A stretch of 64,000 nucleotides of DNA from CAYNSX01 sp964400165 (GTDB lineage Bacteria > Armatimonadota > Hebobacteria > CAYNSX01): NCBI GenBank assembly GCA_964400165.1, contig CAYNSX010000002.1, forward strand, positions 1-64,000, written 5' to 3'. A program made the position numbers and the translations under genes. Positions 1 to 9,196 of the stretch are shown one piece after another (within the stretch, counting starts at the first letter, position 1; each line of letters opens with the position of its first letter). The notes beneath the pieces are model-generated. The model was not told where the DNA came from. It made no database searches and worked only from the letters and a program-made list of their open reading frames with translations.

Positions 1-2
1 GC

Positions 3-266
3 CGCGTGCTGATTTCCGGGCGTGCGGAGGGGGCGGTGGTGGGTGCGGCGCAGACGCTGGCGGCGCGCGTGCGCGTGGCGGCGCCGGAGGCCAGCGTGCT
101 CGGCCCGGCGCCGGCGCCGCGGGCGCAGGTGCGCGAGCGCACGCGCTGGCACCTGCTGGTGAAGGGGCCGGAGGCGGCGGTGCACGCGGGGCTGCGTCTC
201 GCCGAGGCGGACGCCCCGGCGGGGGTGCGCTTCACGGTGGACATGGCGCCCCGCTCCTTGCTATAA
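3..266 (+). CDS. priA: Primosomal protein N' (PriA), C-terminal end only
   Basis: The open frame enters from the left edge and stops at 264-266, so only the last 87 residues are visible. The tail has the pattern of the PriA C-terminal domain: an SGR motif, then V-L-G-P-A-P-A-P followed by R-W-H-L-L-V-K-G, which closes this superfamily 2 helicase. PriA reloads the replisome at stalled forks. It stands 10 bases before def, and a priA-def-fmt order is very common in bacteria, which supports the call. Helicase motifs and the zinc-binding cysteines would lie outside the window. The annotated ATG/GTG inside this frame is not a real start. Confidence 0.82.
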   Translation, partial: RVLISGRAEGAVVGAAQTLAARVRVAAPEASVLGPAPAPRAQVRERTRWHLLVKGPEAAVHAGLRLAEADAPAGVRFTVDMAPRSLL

Positions 267-276
267 GGGGCGCACG

Positions 277-819
277 ATGGTGCGATCGATTCTGCATTAT
301 CCGGCGGCGATATTGCGGCGGCCCACCGACCCCGTGGCGGCGGTCGACACGCGCATCCGTGCGCTCCTGCTCGACCTGCGCGACACGATGATGGCGGCGC
401 CCGGCGTCGGCCTGGCGGCGCCGCAAATCGGCGCCGGCGCGCGGGTGTGCGTCGCCGACTGGGGCGAGGGCATCATCGAGCTCATCAACCCGCGCATCGT
501 GACGCGCACCGGCTCCGAGGGCGGCATCGAGGGCTGCTTAAGTCTCCCGAACATCGAATGTGAAATTGTGCGCTCGACGGCCATCGGAATCGATGCCCTC
601 GACCGCGACGGCCAGCCCTTCCATCTCGACCTGACCGGCTTCGGCGCGCGGGTGGCGCAACATGAAATCGACCACCTCGACGGCGTGCTCATCCTCGACC
701 GCGCCGCCGGCGACCGCTTCACGCACTTCCTCGGCGACGATGCCGACGGCGAGCCGGTGAGCGAGCCGCTCGACCGCGCCGGCGTCGAAGCCCTGTTCAC
801 GGCGGCTGCGGCGCGCTGA
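277..819 (+). CDS. def: Peptide deformylase
   Basis: Removes the formyl group from the N-terminal methionine of new proteins in the cytoplasm; metal dependent. The 180-residue protein shows all three family motifs: GVGLAAPQIG at about 43-52, EGCLSLP at 85-91 (metal ligand Cys87) and QHEIDHL at 128-134 (His129 and His133 as metal ligands, Glu130 as the catalytic acid/base). Length is slightly above the E. coli protein. The ATG at 277 has a GGGG purine tract 6 bases upstream. fmt begins three bases after its stop, so formylation and deformylation enzymes are made together. Confidence 0.97.
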   Translation: MVRSILHYPAAILRRPTDPVAAVDTRIRALLLDLRDTMMAAPGVGLAAPQIGAGARVCVADWGEGIIELINPRIVTRTGSEGGIEGCLSLPNIECEIVRSTAIGIDALDRDGQPFHLDLTGFGARVAQHEIDHLDGVLILDRAAGDRFTHFLGDDADGEPVSEPLDRAGVEALFTAAAAR

Positions 820-821
820 CC

Positions 822-1769
822 GTGGGCCTCTCGCTGGTGTTCTTCGGCACCGCGGAGTTTGCGGCGCCGAGTCTGCGGGCGCTGCTCGCGTCACCACATC
901 CGGTGCGCGCGGTGGTGACCGCGCCGCCTCGCCCGGCCGGGCGCGGGCGGAAACTGCGCGCGTCGCCGATTGCCGAGGCCGCCGGTGACCGTGTGCCCGT
1001 CCTGACGCCCGAGGAAGTCAACGCGCCGACCGCGCAGGAGGCGCTGCAGGCCATCAGCGCTGAACTGTTCGTGGTGGTCGCCTACGGCCAGATCCTGTCG
1101 CCGGAGACGCTCGCCCTTGCGTCGCGCGGCGCGATCAACCTGCACGCCTCGCTGCTGCCGAAGTACCGCGGCGCGGCGCCGGTGGCGGCGGCCATCCTGG
1201 CGGGCGAACGCGAGACCGGCGTGACGACTATCTGGATGTCGCCGCAGGTGGACGCCGGCGATGCCATCCTGCAACGCCCACTGCCCATCGCCGCGACCGA
1301 GACTGCCGGGGAATTGGAAGCGCGTCTGGCCGCCGACGGCGCGCGGCTGCTCGTCGAGACGCTCGACCGCATCGCCGCCGGCACCGCGCCGCGCCAGCCG
1401 CAGACCGGCCCCGCTTCCCACGCGCCGAAACTGCACCCCGCCGATTTCCGCATTGCGTGGGATCGCCCGGCAGCGGAGATCGAGCGGCTCATCCGGGCGG
1501 GGTCTCCCCGGACACCGGCATGGACGACCTTTCGGGGCGAGCGCCTGCAAATTCTGCGCGGGCAGGCGCGGGAGTGGGGGGCGGCCGGGGAAGGGGAGGT
1601 GCTGGCGGTGGAGAAGGGTGGTATCCTCGTAGGCGCGAGGAACGGAGCGGTGTCTTTGAGCGAGGTGCGGCCCGCCGGGAAGCGGGCGATGTCCGGGTGG
1701 GAGTTCGCCAACGGGCACCGCCTGCGGGCGGGCGACCGCCTGACGCCGCCCGAGAGTGGAGACGCGTGA
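822..1769 (+). CDS. fmt: Methionyl-tRNA formyltransferase
   Basis: Transfers a formyl group from 10-formyl-tetrahydrofolate to initiator Met-tRNA. The 315-residue protein has the N-terminal Rossmann-like start LVFFGTAEFA, then the folate and catalytic segment N106-L-H108-A-S110 followed by LLPKYRGAAP, and Asp144 in the V-D-A-G-D segment. N106, H108 and D144 match the catalytic positions of E. coli Fmt. The C-terminal half is the usual tRNA-binding barrel. The start is a GTG only two bases after the def stop, so translation is probably coupled to def. Its own stop overlaps the next gene by four bases. Confidence 0.96.
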   Translation: MGLSLVFFGTAEFAAPSLRALLASPHPVRAVVTAPPRPAGRGRKLRASPIAEAAGDRVPVLTPEEVNAPTAQEALQAISAELFVVVAYGQILSPETLALASRGAINLHASLLPKYRGAAPVAAAILAGERETGVTTIWMSPQVDAGDAILQRPLPIAATETAGELEARLAADGARLLVETLDRIAAGTAPRQPQTGPASHAPKLHPADFRIAWDRPAAEIERLIRAGSPRTPAWTTFRGERLQILRGQAREWGAAGEGEVLAVEKGGILVGARNGAVSLSEVRPAGKRAMSGWEFANGHRLRAGDRLTPPESGDA

Positions 1770-2179
1770 GTCACTCCACGGAGACCGGCCTGGACGACCG
1801 TTGCCAGCAGGCAATTGCCCTGCGCCAGGAGGGCCAGTATGACGAGGCCCGCCGGCTGCTTGATGGCATCCTGCGCGAGGCCCCGGCGCACCTGCAGGCC
1901 CGGCTGGAACTGGGGTTGGTCCTGCTCTTCACCGGCGACTTCGATTCGGGCACGGCGTCGATCGAGCAGGTCGTGCGCGAGCGGCCGGAGTGGTATGACG
2001 CCCGCGTGCACCTCGCCAAAAGCTACGCGATGCTCGGCCGCAGCGAGGACGCCTGCCGCGAGTTCCTGCGGGTCATCCGCGACGCGCCCGCCGACAGCAC
2101 CCCGCACCTCGAATCCAAGAAGCAACTCACTTACTTCCCCGCCGACCTGATTTCGACGGCCCGCGCCCGGCTCGACTGA
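1766..2179 (+). CDS. Small tetratricopeptide-repeat protein
   Basis: This is a 137-residue soluble protein with about three TPR-like helix pairs: CQQAIALRQEGQYDEARRLL, then a segment around ARLELGLVLLFTGDFDSG, then ARVHLAKSYAMLGRSEDA. TPRs are protein-binding scaffolds and no catalytic motif is visible. The frame stays open far upstream inside fmt, but the GTG at 1766 overlaps the fmt TGA in a GTGA arrangement that recurs all over this window, so I take it as the start. No signal peptide. The specific function is unknown. Confidence 0.8.
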   Translation: MSHSTETGLDDRCQQAIALRQEGQYDEARRLLDGILREAPAHLQARLELGLVLLFTGDFDSGTASIEQVVRERPEWYDARVHLAKSYAMLGRSEDACREFLRVIRDAPADSTPHLESKKQLTYFPADLISTARARLD

Positions 2180-2203
2180 CCCCTCGCTTCGCCGTGGCAT
2201 AAT
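2176..2203 (+). promoter_or_regulatory. Probable sigma-70-type promoter for the YugP-like gene
   Basis: A CTGACC -35 box (2176-2181), a 16-base spacer and a CATAAT -10 box (2198-2203) preceded by TGG (extended -10) lie 25 bases before the ATG at 2229. An AGGAGG ribosome-binding site lies at about 2219-2224. The match is by eye and only moderately strong at -35. Confidence 0.5.
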
Positions 2204-2228
2204 GGAGGCGCTGCGGTAGGAGGAACCG

Positions 2229-2960
2229 ATGCTGTTTTTTGACCCGCTGTACCTGATCATCGTCGGGCCGGCCATCCTGTTCGGGATCGTCGCCCAAATC
2301 ATGGTGTCGTCGGCGTTCGGGCGCTATTCGAAGGTGCGCGCCGCGTCGGCCCTGACCGGACATGAACTGGCGGAGCGGCTGCTCCGCGATGGCAATGCGC
2401 GCGCCGCCCTGGTGGCGCCCGGTCACGAAGGCCAAGTGTCGCAAGCGCTGTCGCAAGTGCGTGTCGAGTGCGTCAGTGGGAAATTGAGCGACCATTACGA
2501 CCCATCGACCCGCGTGTTGCGCCTGTCGGATCCGGTGTACGCAAGCGACTCGCTGGCGGCGCTCGGCGTCGCCGCACACGAGACCGGCCACGCGTTTCAG
2601 CATGCCGAGCGCTATGGACCGCTGGCGCTGCGGTCGGCGATCGTGCCGGCGGTCAATTTCGGCGCCAGCATCTGGCCGGTCGTGTTTATCGGCTATCTGT
2701 TCACGAAACTGCCGATTCTTATCAACCTCGGCATCGTGATTTTCGCCGGCGTTCTGGTGTTCTCGCTCATCACGCTGCCGGTCGAACTCAATGCCTCGGC
2801 GCGGGCGATGCGACTGCTAACCGCCGGCGGCTATGTGACGCCCGATGAGGCCCGGGGTGTGCGGCGCGTCCTGACAGCGGCGGCGCTGACTTATGTGGCG
2901 GCGACGGTCTCGGCGTTCCTGACCCTCGCTTGTCTGCTGTTGTTGCGCAACCGGCGCTGA
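2229..2960 (+). CDS. YugP-like membrane zinc metallopeptidase
   Basis: This 243-residue protein matches the YugP family of putative neutral zinc metallopeptidases. An N-terminal membrane helix (about 6-24) is followed by a cytoplasmic or interfacial region with the zinc motif H117-E-T-G-H121 in the family-typical setting GVAAHETGHAFQHAE. E187 in PVELNAS is the likely third ligand. Two central hydrophobic helices (about 145-183) and one near the C-terminus (about 218-239) follow. The substrate of this family is not established. ATG 2229 has an excellent AGGAGG Shine-Dalgarno sequence, and the gene appears to have its own promoter. Confidence 0.9.
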   Translation: MLFFDPLYLIIVGPAILFGIVAQIMVSSAFGRYSKVRAASALTGHELAERLLRDGNARAALVAPGHEGQVSQALSQVRVECVSGKLSDHYDPSTRVLRLSDPVYASDSLAALGVAAHETGHAFQHAERYGPLALRSAIVPAVNFGASIWPVVFIGYLFTKLPILINLGIVIFAGVLVFSLITLPVELNASARAMRLLTAGGYVTPDEARGVRRVLTAAALTYVAATVSAFLTLACLLLLRNRR

Positions 2961-3033
2961 TCGGCCGACGGCCGCCGCGTGCCGCGTGCGGCCTGACATC
3001 GAAACCGAACACCGGAGCCGCGCAAGGGCGCTG

Positions 3034-3621
3034 ATGCAGCACACGGTGCCAGCCGTTGCGCCGACGGACGACCCCGGGCCGCCCGCGGTCCCGGAGGCGC
3101 CGCGCTCTCTGCGCCAGCGGCTGGAGGCCATCCCGAAGTGGGCGCAACTGCTCTATGTCACGGCGGTGGTAGCGGCAGCGCTGCTGATTCGGGTGTTCCT
3201 GCTCGAGTCGAGTTATGTCATCGAACGGTCGATGGAGCCGACGCTGCACGAGGGCGACCGCCTGCTCGTGTACAAGCCCGCCTATCACGGCCACCCGCCG
3301 CGGCGCGGGGACATTGTGCTGATTGACAGCGGCGGCGAGTATTTCGTGAAGCGCGTCATCGCCGTCGGCGGCGACGAGATTGCGGTTTTTGGACCGCAAC
3401 TCTGGGTGAACGGCGTGCTGTTCGACGAGCCCTACACAGAAGTGGACGGCGAGGCCGTCGTGCAACCAGAGCGCGTGCCGGAGGGAAGCGTCTGGGTGAT
3501 GGGGGACAATCGGCCGATGAGCGAGGACAGCCGCGATTGGGGCGCCGTTCCGGAGACCGCGCTGCGCGGGCGGATCGTGCTGCGTTATTGGCCTTTTGCG
3601 AAGTTTGGGCCGGTGCGCTGA
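3034..3621 (+). CDS. lepB: Signal peptidase I
   Basis: Cleaves signal peptides of exported proteins on the outer face of the inner membrane. It has one N-terminal membrane helix (LLYVTAVVAAALLIRVFLL), then the catalytic Ser in ERSMEPTL (Ser66 from this start), the general base Lys in FVKRVIAVGGD (Lys106) and the family box MGDNR-PMSEDSRDWG. The frame is also open from a GTG at 2986. I prefer the ATG at 3034, though neither start has a strong ribosome-binding site. The TGA overlaps the next ATG by one base. Confidence 0.95.
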   Translation: MQHTVPAVAPTDDPGPPAVPEAPRSLRQRLEAIPKWAQLLYVTAVVAAALLIRVFLLESSYVIERSMEPTLHEGDRLLVYKPAYHGHPPRRGDIVLIDSGGEYFVKRVIAVGGDEIAVFGPQLWVNGVLFDEPYTEVDGEAVVQPERVPEGSVWVMGDNRPMSEDSRDWGAVPETALRGRIVLRYWPFAKFGPVR

Positions 3622-4133
3622 TGGCGGCCGACCCGGCCGCCGGCGCCGCCCCCGCCTGGCACCAGCGCCGCGGTATCCGGCAGTTTGTGAAGTTTTGCAT
3701 CGTCGGCGCGGCGAATACGGTCGTGCACTTCGCGGTGCTGAACTTCGCGCTGATCAAACTCGGCTTCACGGGGCTGATCCTGCATTTCGCCGGTCGTGAC
3801 TGGGCGGTCGGCGCGCAGGCCGCGGCGGCGACCGCGTTCGTCGTCGCCGCCACCAACGGATTCATTTGGAACCGCGTGTGGACTTTCCGCGGGCGCGGGG
3901 TGGTGCATCACGAGTTCGCCCGGGGTTTTTCCGTATATGCCATCGGCCTCGTGCTCAATTTGGCTATCACGACTGTGCTCATTTCCGTCCTGCACCGCGT
4001 GTTCGCGGTGCCGCCGGATTCGGTGAAGGCGGCGAATATCACGCAACTGGTCGCCATCCCCGTTGTCGTGTTTTGGAATTTCTTCATGTTCCGGGCCTGG
4101 GTCTTCCAGAAAGTGGCGGGGCCGCGCAAATGA
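3621..4133 (+). CDS. GtrA-family membrane protein
   Basis: This is a 170-residue protein with four membrane helices and the GtrA-family opening F-V-K-F-C-I-V-G-A-A-N-T, plus the later pattern F-I-W-N-R-V-W-T-F-R. GtrA-like proteins are thought to help move lipid-linked sugars across the inner membrane for surface glycosylation; that role is known for some members only. The ATG shares one base with the lepB TGA, and the gene opens the surface-glycan block that runs to 12473. It overlaps the next gene by four bases (ATGA), which suggests a joint transcript. Confidence 0.85.
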   Translation: MAADPAAGAAPAWHQRRGIRQFVKFCIVGAANTVVHFAVLNFALIKLGFTGLILHFAGRDWAVGAQAAAATAFVVAATNGFIWNRVWTFRGRGVVHHEFARGFSVYAIGLVLNLAITTVLISVLHRVFAVPPDSVKAANITQLVAIPVVVFWNFFMFRAWVFQKVAGPRK

Positions 4134-6460
4134 CGCCGCCCGCCCGCGGCGAACGCGCCGCCAATCTGCGCGTGCTGGCGCTGTTCGCGGTGCTGGCGCT
4201 GGTGTTTTGCGGGCGCTTCCTGCTGCCGGGGCGGACGGTGATGCCGCTCGATATGCTGCTGATTATGGGGCCGTGGCGGGAACTGCGCGCGCAATACCCC
4301 GGCTTCGACCATGTCTTCAACCCAATGCTCGACCCGGTGCAGCAGTATGTCCCGTGGCAGATGTATTGGACAGAGTCGGTGCGCGCTGGGATTGTGCCGC
4401 TCTGGAACCCGTACGCGTTCGCCGGCACGCCGTTCCTCGCCAATCTGCAATCGGCGGTGTTCTATCCCGGTAAGTTGCTCTTCGCGTTTCTGCCCACCGC
4501 GGCGGCGTTCGGGTGGACGGTGTGGCTGCACCTGGTGCTCGCCTCGTGGTTCACCTTCCTCTTCGCCCGGGCGATCGGTATCGGGCGCTGGGGGGCGGTC
4601 GTGGCGGGCGTCGTGTACGTGTATTGCGGGTACGCCGTTGGCTGGATTGCGTTCCCGACGCTCGGCCAGTGGGTGAGCGTCTGGCTGCCGCTGCTGTTGC
4701 TGTGTTTCGAGCGCGCCCTGCAAACGCGGCGAGCGGCGTGGGCGCTCGGCGCCGCCGGCGCGGTGGCGGCGCAGTTCCTCGGCGGCCACTTGCAGGTGTC
4801 GCTCTATGTGCTCGGCGCATTTGCCGCGTATGCGGTCTATCGCGTCGCCGTCGCGCCGCGCGAGGTGCGGTGGTGGGGCCTGCGCGCTGCAGGCGGCGCG
4901 CTGGCGCTCGGCACGCTGCTCGCCGCCGTGCAACTGCTGCCGACGCTCGAACTGGCGCGCATCAGCGTGCGCGAAGTGCGTCCGCTCGCCGATCTGCTCG
5001 CCAATGTGCGGGTGCCGTGGTCGCATCTGGTGCTGTTCGTCGTCCCGAATTTCTTCGGCAATCCGGTGGATTTCAATTACTGGGGCAGTCTGGGGAAAGA
5101 GACGGGCTTCAACTTTCAGGAGTCCGGGATGTATGCCGGCGCCTTCACGCTTGTGCTGGCCGCGTGGGCGGTCGTGCGGCGGCGGCCGCGGAGCGGGTTC
5201 TTGGCGGGGCTGGCGATTGCCGCCGTGCTGCTGGCGACCGGCAGCCCGTTCTTTGTGCTGCTCTATCACGCGTTGCCCGGCTTCGATCAACTGGGCGGGC
5301 TGGGGCGCGTGTTGGTGCTCGCCTGTTTCGGTTTGGCGCTGCTCGCCGGCGCCGGCGTGGACGACCTGGCGCAAGCCGCGCACCGGCGCGCGGTGTTCGT
5401 GTCGCTGGCCGCGGCGGGCGCCCTGGCGATCGGCGTCGCCGCAGTGCTGGTGGTGTTCCTCGATTGGTGGCCGGCGCCGGCGCTGGCGTCCTACACCTAC
5501 CGCGAAGTGGGGATCGCCGCGCTGGTGCTGGCGGCGGGCGTCGGGCTGATGGTGCTGCGACAGCGCGGCCTCGTAAGCGGGTCAGCGTTCGGCGCCGCCG
5601 CGGCGGCGGTCGTCATCGGCGACCTGTTTCTCTTCGGCGTGCGCTATCCGCCCGCCGTCAGTGCCGCGCTGGCATTCCCGCCGTCGCCGCTGACGCAACA
5701 CCTGCAGTCCGTCCTCGGCGACGGGCGCATGGTTTCCACCGGCGGCAACTTCCGCGAGTGGTTTCCGCCGAACACGCCGATGGCCTATCACCTCGCCGAT
5801 GTGCAGGGCTCGGACTCGCTCTGGTGGCGACCGTACGCGGAGATGCTCCGCATCGCCCATCCGCAAGCGCCGTCGCCGGCGCTCGACCCGGCGGCGCCGG
5901 TGCTCGACCGACTGTCGGTCACGCACTGGGTCACGACCGCGCAGCAGCCGCCGCAGCGCTGGCGGCCCGTGTTTCGCAGCGAGGCGATGCGGGTCTTCGA
6001 GAATGGCGAGGCGCGCCCGCGGGCGTTCATCGTGCCGTCAGCGCAGGTGGTGTCCGACGACGCGATGCCGGAATGGCTGCGGCTGGTGCCCTGGCAGCAA
6101 GTCACGGCGATTTCGCAGCCGATTACCGATCTGCCGTCCGGCCCTGGTAGGATGTTTCCCGCCACCAGTCTCCAGTTGTCCGCGCATGAAGCGGCATTCA
6201 ATGTGGACGCGCCGGCGCCCGCGCTCGCCGTCCTCGCCGACCCGCTCTACCCCGGCTGGCGCGTCGCGGTAGACGGCGTGCCGGCGACACCGGTGCGGGT
6301 TGATGGCGCGCTGCGCGGCGTTGTCGTCCCAGAGGGGCGGCACTCGGTCGTCTGGAAGTTCCGCCCCGGGAGTTATGTGGTCGGCCTGTTCGGGACCGCG
6401 GTGGGGGTACTGCTGATGTCGGCGCTGCTTGTGGCAATGGGGGGACGGCGTGACTCCTGA
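4130..6460 (+). CDS. YfhO-like multi-spanning membrane protein
   Basis: This is a 776-residue protein with roughly a dozen hydrophobic helices across residues 12-600, then a soluble C-terminal region (about 600-750) and a last helix near the C-terminus. The early segments VQQYVPWQMYWTESVRAG and IVPLWNPYAFAGTPFLANL are typical of the YfhO family (GT-C-like fold). YfhO proteins have been linked to glycosylation of surface polymers in Gram-positive bacteria. The exact donor and acceptor cannot be told from sequence. The frame is open further upstream, but the ATG at 4130 overlaps the GtrA stop (ATGA). Its last 11 bases overlap the next gene. Confidence 0.8.
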   Translation: MTPPARGERAANLRVLALFAVLALVFCGRFLLPGRTVMPLDMLLIMGPWRELRAQYPGFDHVFNPMLDPVQQYVPWQMYWTESVRAGIVPLWNPYAFAGTPFLANLQSAVFYPGKLLFAFLPTAAAFGWTVWLHLVLASWFTFLFARAIGIGRWGAVVAGVVYVYCGYAVGWIAFPTLGQWVSVWLPLLLLCFERALQTRRAAWALGAAGAVAAQFLGGHLQVSLYVLGAFAAYAVYRVAVAPREVRWWGLRAAGGALALGTLLAAVQLLPTLELARISVREVRPLADLLANVRVPWSHLVLFVVPNFFGNPVDFNYWGSLGKETGFNFQESGMYAGAFTLVLAAWAVVRRRPRSGFLAGLAIAAVLLATGSPFFVLLYHALPGFDQLGGLGRVLVLACFGLALLAGAGVDDLAQAAHRRAVFVSLAAAGALAIGVAAVLVVFLDWWPAPALASYTYREVGIAALVLAAGVGLMVLRQRGLVSGSAFGAAAAAVVIGDLFLFGVRYPPAVSAALAFPPSPLTQHLQSVLGDGRMVSTGGNFREWFPPNTPMAYHLADVQGSDSLWWRPYAEMLRIAHPQAPSPALDPAAPVLDRLSVTHWVTTAQQPPQRWRPVFRSEAMRVFENGEARPRAFIVPSAQVVSDDAMPEWLRLVPWQQVTAISQPITDLPSGPGRMFPATSLQLSAHEAAFNVDAPAPALAVLADPLYPGWRVAVDGVPATPVRVDGALRGVVVPEGRHSVVWKFRPGSYVVGLFGTAVGVLLMSALLVAMGGRRDS

Positions 6461-8102
6461 CGAGAAACGAGATTTCGCCTGCGCCTGGCTGATTGGCATC
6501 GGCGCCGCGCTGCTGGTGGCGGTGACGCTGCCGCAATACGGCGTCACCTACGACGAGCCGCTCTACCTCACCCAGGGGCAGCGCTACACGCACTGGGCCG
6601 TCGATCAGCTGCGCTTGCCCGAGTGGCACATCGACCAATTCCTGAAGGACCTGGGCGGCGCCTGGGGAGCGGAGCCGACCTGGCACCCACCGCTGGTGCC
6701 GCTGATGTCCGCGGTCTTCGGCGCGGTGTTCGGGTTCCTGCCCGGGTTGGTGGCGTTCCGGCTGTTCGGCGCGCTGCTGTTCGGGGTGATGGCGGGGGCG
6801 ATGTTCAATTTCCTGCGTGTGCCGGTCGGGCGGATGGGGGCGCTCTTCGCGGTGCTGGCGCTGGTGACGCTGCCGCGCCTGTTTGCGCACGCGCACTTCG
6901 CCGCGCTCGACCTGCCGGTGACGGCGCTGGTGTTCCTGGCGACGCTGCAATTCGCCACCGCCGCGCACGCCGACGAACCGGGGGCGCGGTATGTCACCGG
7001 CACGCTCTTCGGCCTGGGCTTGCTGACGAAGTTGAGCGCGGCGCTGATGCCCCTCTATCTCATCCCCTGGGCGCTCATCGCCTATCGCAACCGGGCGCTG
7101 CGGCTGACGATCAGTCTGCTGTTCATCGGCGGGCTGGTGTTCTTCGCCGGCTGGCCGTGGCTGTGGCCGCAGCCGTTCGGGAACATCAAGTCGTACCTGA
7201 ACTTCCACTTCAATCACTATCCGGTCGCCGCGTATTTCCTCGGCCAGAACTACGCCCGCCCGCCCTGGTATTACGCGCTCACCGAATTTGCGGTCACGAC
7301 GCCGATCACGGTGCTGTTCCTGGCACTGCTCGGCATCGTCGCCGCCATCAAGTGGCACCCGTACCGCGCGCACCGGATGCTGCTCGTGCTCGGCGCCGCG
7401 GTGCCGATTGCGGCGGTGTCGCTGCCCAGCCAGCCCGCGTACAACGGCGAGCGGCTGCTGCTGCCGGCGCTGCCGTTCGTGGCCTGCCTGGCCGGGCTCG
7501 GGTTCCAGTGGTTCGGCGACGGCGTGCGCGCCGGGCTGACCGCGCAGCGGGCGTCGCGGGCATGGTCGCGCATCGTGCTCGGCTTCCTGGGCGCGCTGCT
7601 GTTGCTGCCGGGCGCCTACGGCCTGATTGCCACGCATCCCTACCAACTCGCGTTCTACGACATTTCGGTGCAAGGCCCGCGGGGCGCCTGGGAGCGCGGC
7701 TTCGAGACCATTTATTGGGGCCAGCCATTCATGGATGCGGCGCGCTATCTCAATACGCGCCCGGCGCAGTCGGTCTATGTCACGCCGCCGGGCGCCGCGT
7801 CGCTGCTCGACTTCTATCGCGGGCTGGGCATCCTGACCGCCAATGTCGTTGTCACCCATGACGAGCCGAACGACACGCCGCCGCAGCGCCTCGCCCGCGC
7901 CCGCGCCGCCGACCTCGTCATCTTCCAGGGGATGCAAAGTGAGTTTGACGAGACCGCCTGGGCGCTCTATCGCAACGGCGTCCCCGTCTGGGGAGTGACG
8001 GCGACGGGCGACCCCGTGGCCGCCGGCAAGCCGGTCGACGGCCCCGCCATCATCCTGGCCTATGACGCGGCGGAAGTGCGCCGCGTGCTGCCCGCCCGGT
8101 GA
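6450..8102 (+). CDS. GT39-like membrane glycosyltransferase
   Basis: This is a 550-residue membrane protein with around ten hydrophobic helices. The first loop contains VTYDEPLYLTQGQRYTHW, with acidic residues placed as in GT-C/GT39 (mannosyltransferase/ArnT-like) enzymes, which transfer sugar from a polyprenyl-phosphate donor. The C-terminal soluble segment contains ARYLNTRPAQSVYVTPPGA. The GTG at 6450 overlaps the end of the preceding gene; a TTG at 6429 is an in-frame alternative. It ends in a four-base overlap with a GT4-type glycosyltransferase, which places it in surface-glycan synthesis. Donor and acceptor are unknown. Confidence 0.78.
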   Translation: MTPDEKRDFACAWLIGIGAALLVAVTLPQYGVTYDEPLYLTQGQRYTHWAVDQLRLPEWHIDQFLKDLGGAWGAEPTWHPPLVPLMSAVFGAVFGFLPGLVAFRLFGALLFGVMAGAMFNFLRVPVGRMGALFAVLALVTLPRLFAHAHFAALDLPVTALVFLATLQFATAAHADEPGARYVTGTLFGLGLLTKLSAALMPLYLIPWALIAYRNRALRLTISLLFIGGLVFFAGWPWLWPQPFGNIKSYLNFHFNHYPVAAYFLGQNYARPPWYYALTEFAVTTPITVLFLALLGIVAAIKWHPYRAHRMLLVLGAAVPIAAVSLPSQPAYNGERLLLPALPFVACLAGLGFQWFGDGVRAGLTAQRASRAWSRIVLGFLGALLLLPGAYGLIATHPYQLAFYDISVQGPRGAWERGFETIYWGQPFMDAARYLNTRPAQSVYVTPPGAASLLDFYRGLGILTANVVVTHDEPNDTPPQRLARARAADLVIFQGMQSEFDETAWALYRNGVPVWGVTATGDPVAAGKPVDGPAIILAYDAAEVRRVLPAR

Positions 8103-9196
8103 AGATTGCGGTCGAAGCGCGCTACCTGCTGGCGCGCGAGAAGACCGGGGTCGAGCACTACACCGCGTCGTTGCTCGACGCGCTGACCCGGCAGGGTGGG
8201 GGACATCAGTTCACTCTGGTTGTCGACCGCGCGCCGGACGACGGCGCGCCGATCTGGGCGCGGCCGAATGTGACGGTGCGCATCCTGCCCCCGCGGCGGC
8301 TGTGGCTGAAGTATCACTTCGGCCGCGCGACGCGCGAGGCCGATGTCGCGCTCTTCCCCGGCAGCATTGTGCCCTGGCTGCGGCCGTGGAAGACCGTGCC
8401 CATCGTCTACGACCTGGCGTGGCACGACTTCCCGCAGTTCTATCCGCAGCGCGAGTTGCGCATTTACCGGAGGGTGTATCCGTGGGGGCTGGCGCGCAGC
8501 GACTTGATGGTGGCCATCTCCGAGCACACGCGCCGCGACTTGCAGCGCGTGTACGGCGTCGCGCCCGAGCGGGTTGTGGTTGTGCCGCCGGGCGTGGATG
8601 CGTCCTTCGCCCCGCCGCCCGATGCCGCCGAGCAAGTGAAGGCGCGCTGGGGACTGCAACCCGGCTATGTCCTCGCCGTCGGCATCGACCGTCCGCGCAA
8701 GAACCCCGACGGCCTGCTGCGCGCCTACGCGGCCGCGGCGCGGGCCGGTCTCGACGCGCGGCTCGTCATCGCCGGCGCGATGACGCACCTCGGCGTGCGG
8801 CTCCAGCGGCTTGAACACGAACTCGGCCTGGGCGGGCGGCTGGTGTGGCTTGGCTATGTCGAACGGGCGACGCTGCCGGCGCTGTACGCGGCGGCGGGCG
8901 CGTTTGTGCTGCCGTCATGGTACGAGGGCTTCGGGATGCCGGTGCTTGAGGCGATGGCATGCGGGTGTCCAGTCGTCTGTGCGAACATGGCGGCGCTGCC
9001 CGAAGCGGCCGGCGACGCGGCGGTGCTGATCGATCCCGCGGACACGGACGCGCTGGCGCGGGCCATCGCAGAAGTGCTGAAGGATCGTGACCGTCGCGAT
9101 GCATTGCGCGCCGCGGGGCTCGCACAAGCGAAGCGCTTCGACTGGGGGCGGTCGGCGCACACGCTGTTGCAGGCGTTGGAGGAGTTGCTGCGCTAG
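8099..9196 (+). CDS. GT1/GT4-type glycosyltransferase
   Basis: This is a 365-residue soluble GT-B fold enzyme. The N-terminal domain begins KIAVEARYL, and the C-terminal nucleotide-sugar domain has VLAVGIDRPRKNPDGLLRAY and the E-x7-E box in WYEGFGMPVLEAMACGCPVV. Such enzymes add single sugars to a lipid-linked glycan at the cytoplasmic membrane face. The GTG start overlaps the previous stop (GTGA). The stop lies in the palindrome CTAG (9193-9196), which also supplies the stop of the convergent neighbour. Confidence 0.92.
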   Translation: MKIAVEARYLLAREKTGVEHYTASLLDALTRQGGGHQFTLVVDRAPDDGAPIWARPNVTVRILPPRRLWLKYHFGRATREADVALFPGSIVPWLRPWKTVPIVYDLAWHDFPQFYPQRELRIYRRVYPWGLARSDLMVAISEHTRRDLQRVYGVAPERVVVVPPGVDASFAPPPDAAEQVKARWGLQPGYVLAVGIDRPRKNPDGLLRAYAAAARAGLDARLVIAGAMTHLGVRLQRLEHELGLGGRLVWLGYVERATLPALYAAAGAFVLPSWYEGFGMPVLEAMACGCPVVCANMAALPEAAGDAAVLIDPADTDALARAIAEVLKDRDRRDALRAAGLAQAKRFDWGRSAHTLLQALEELLR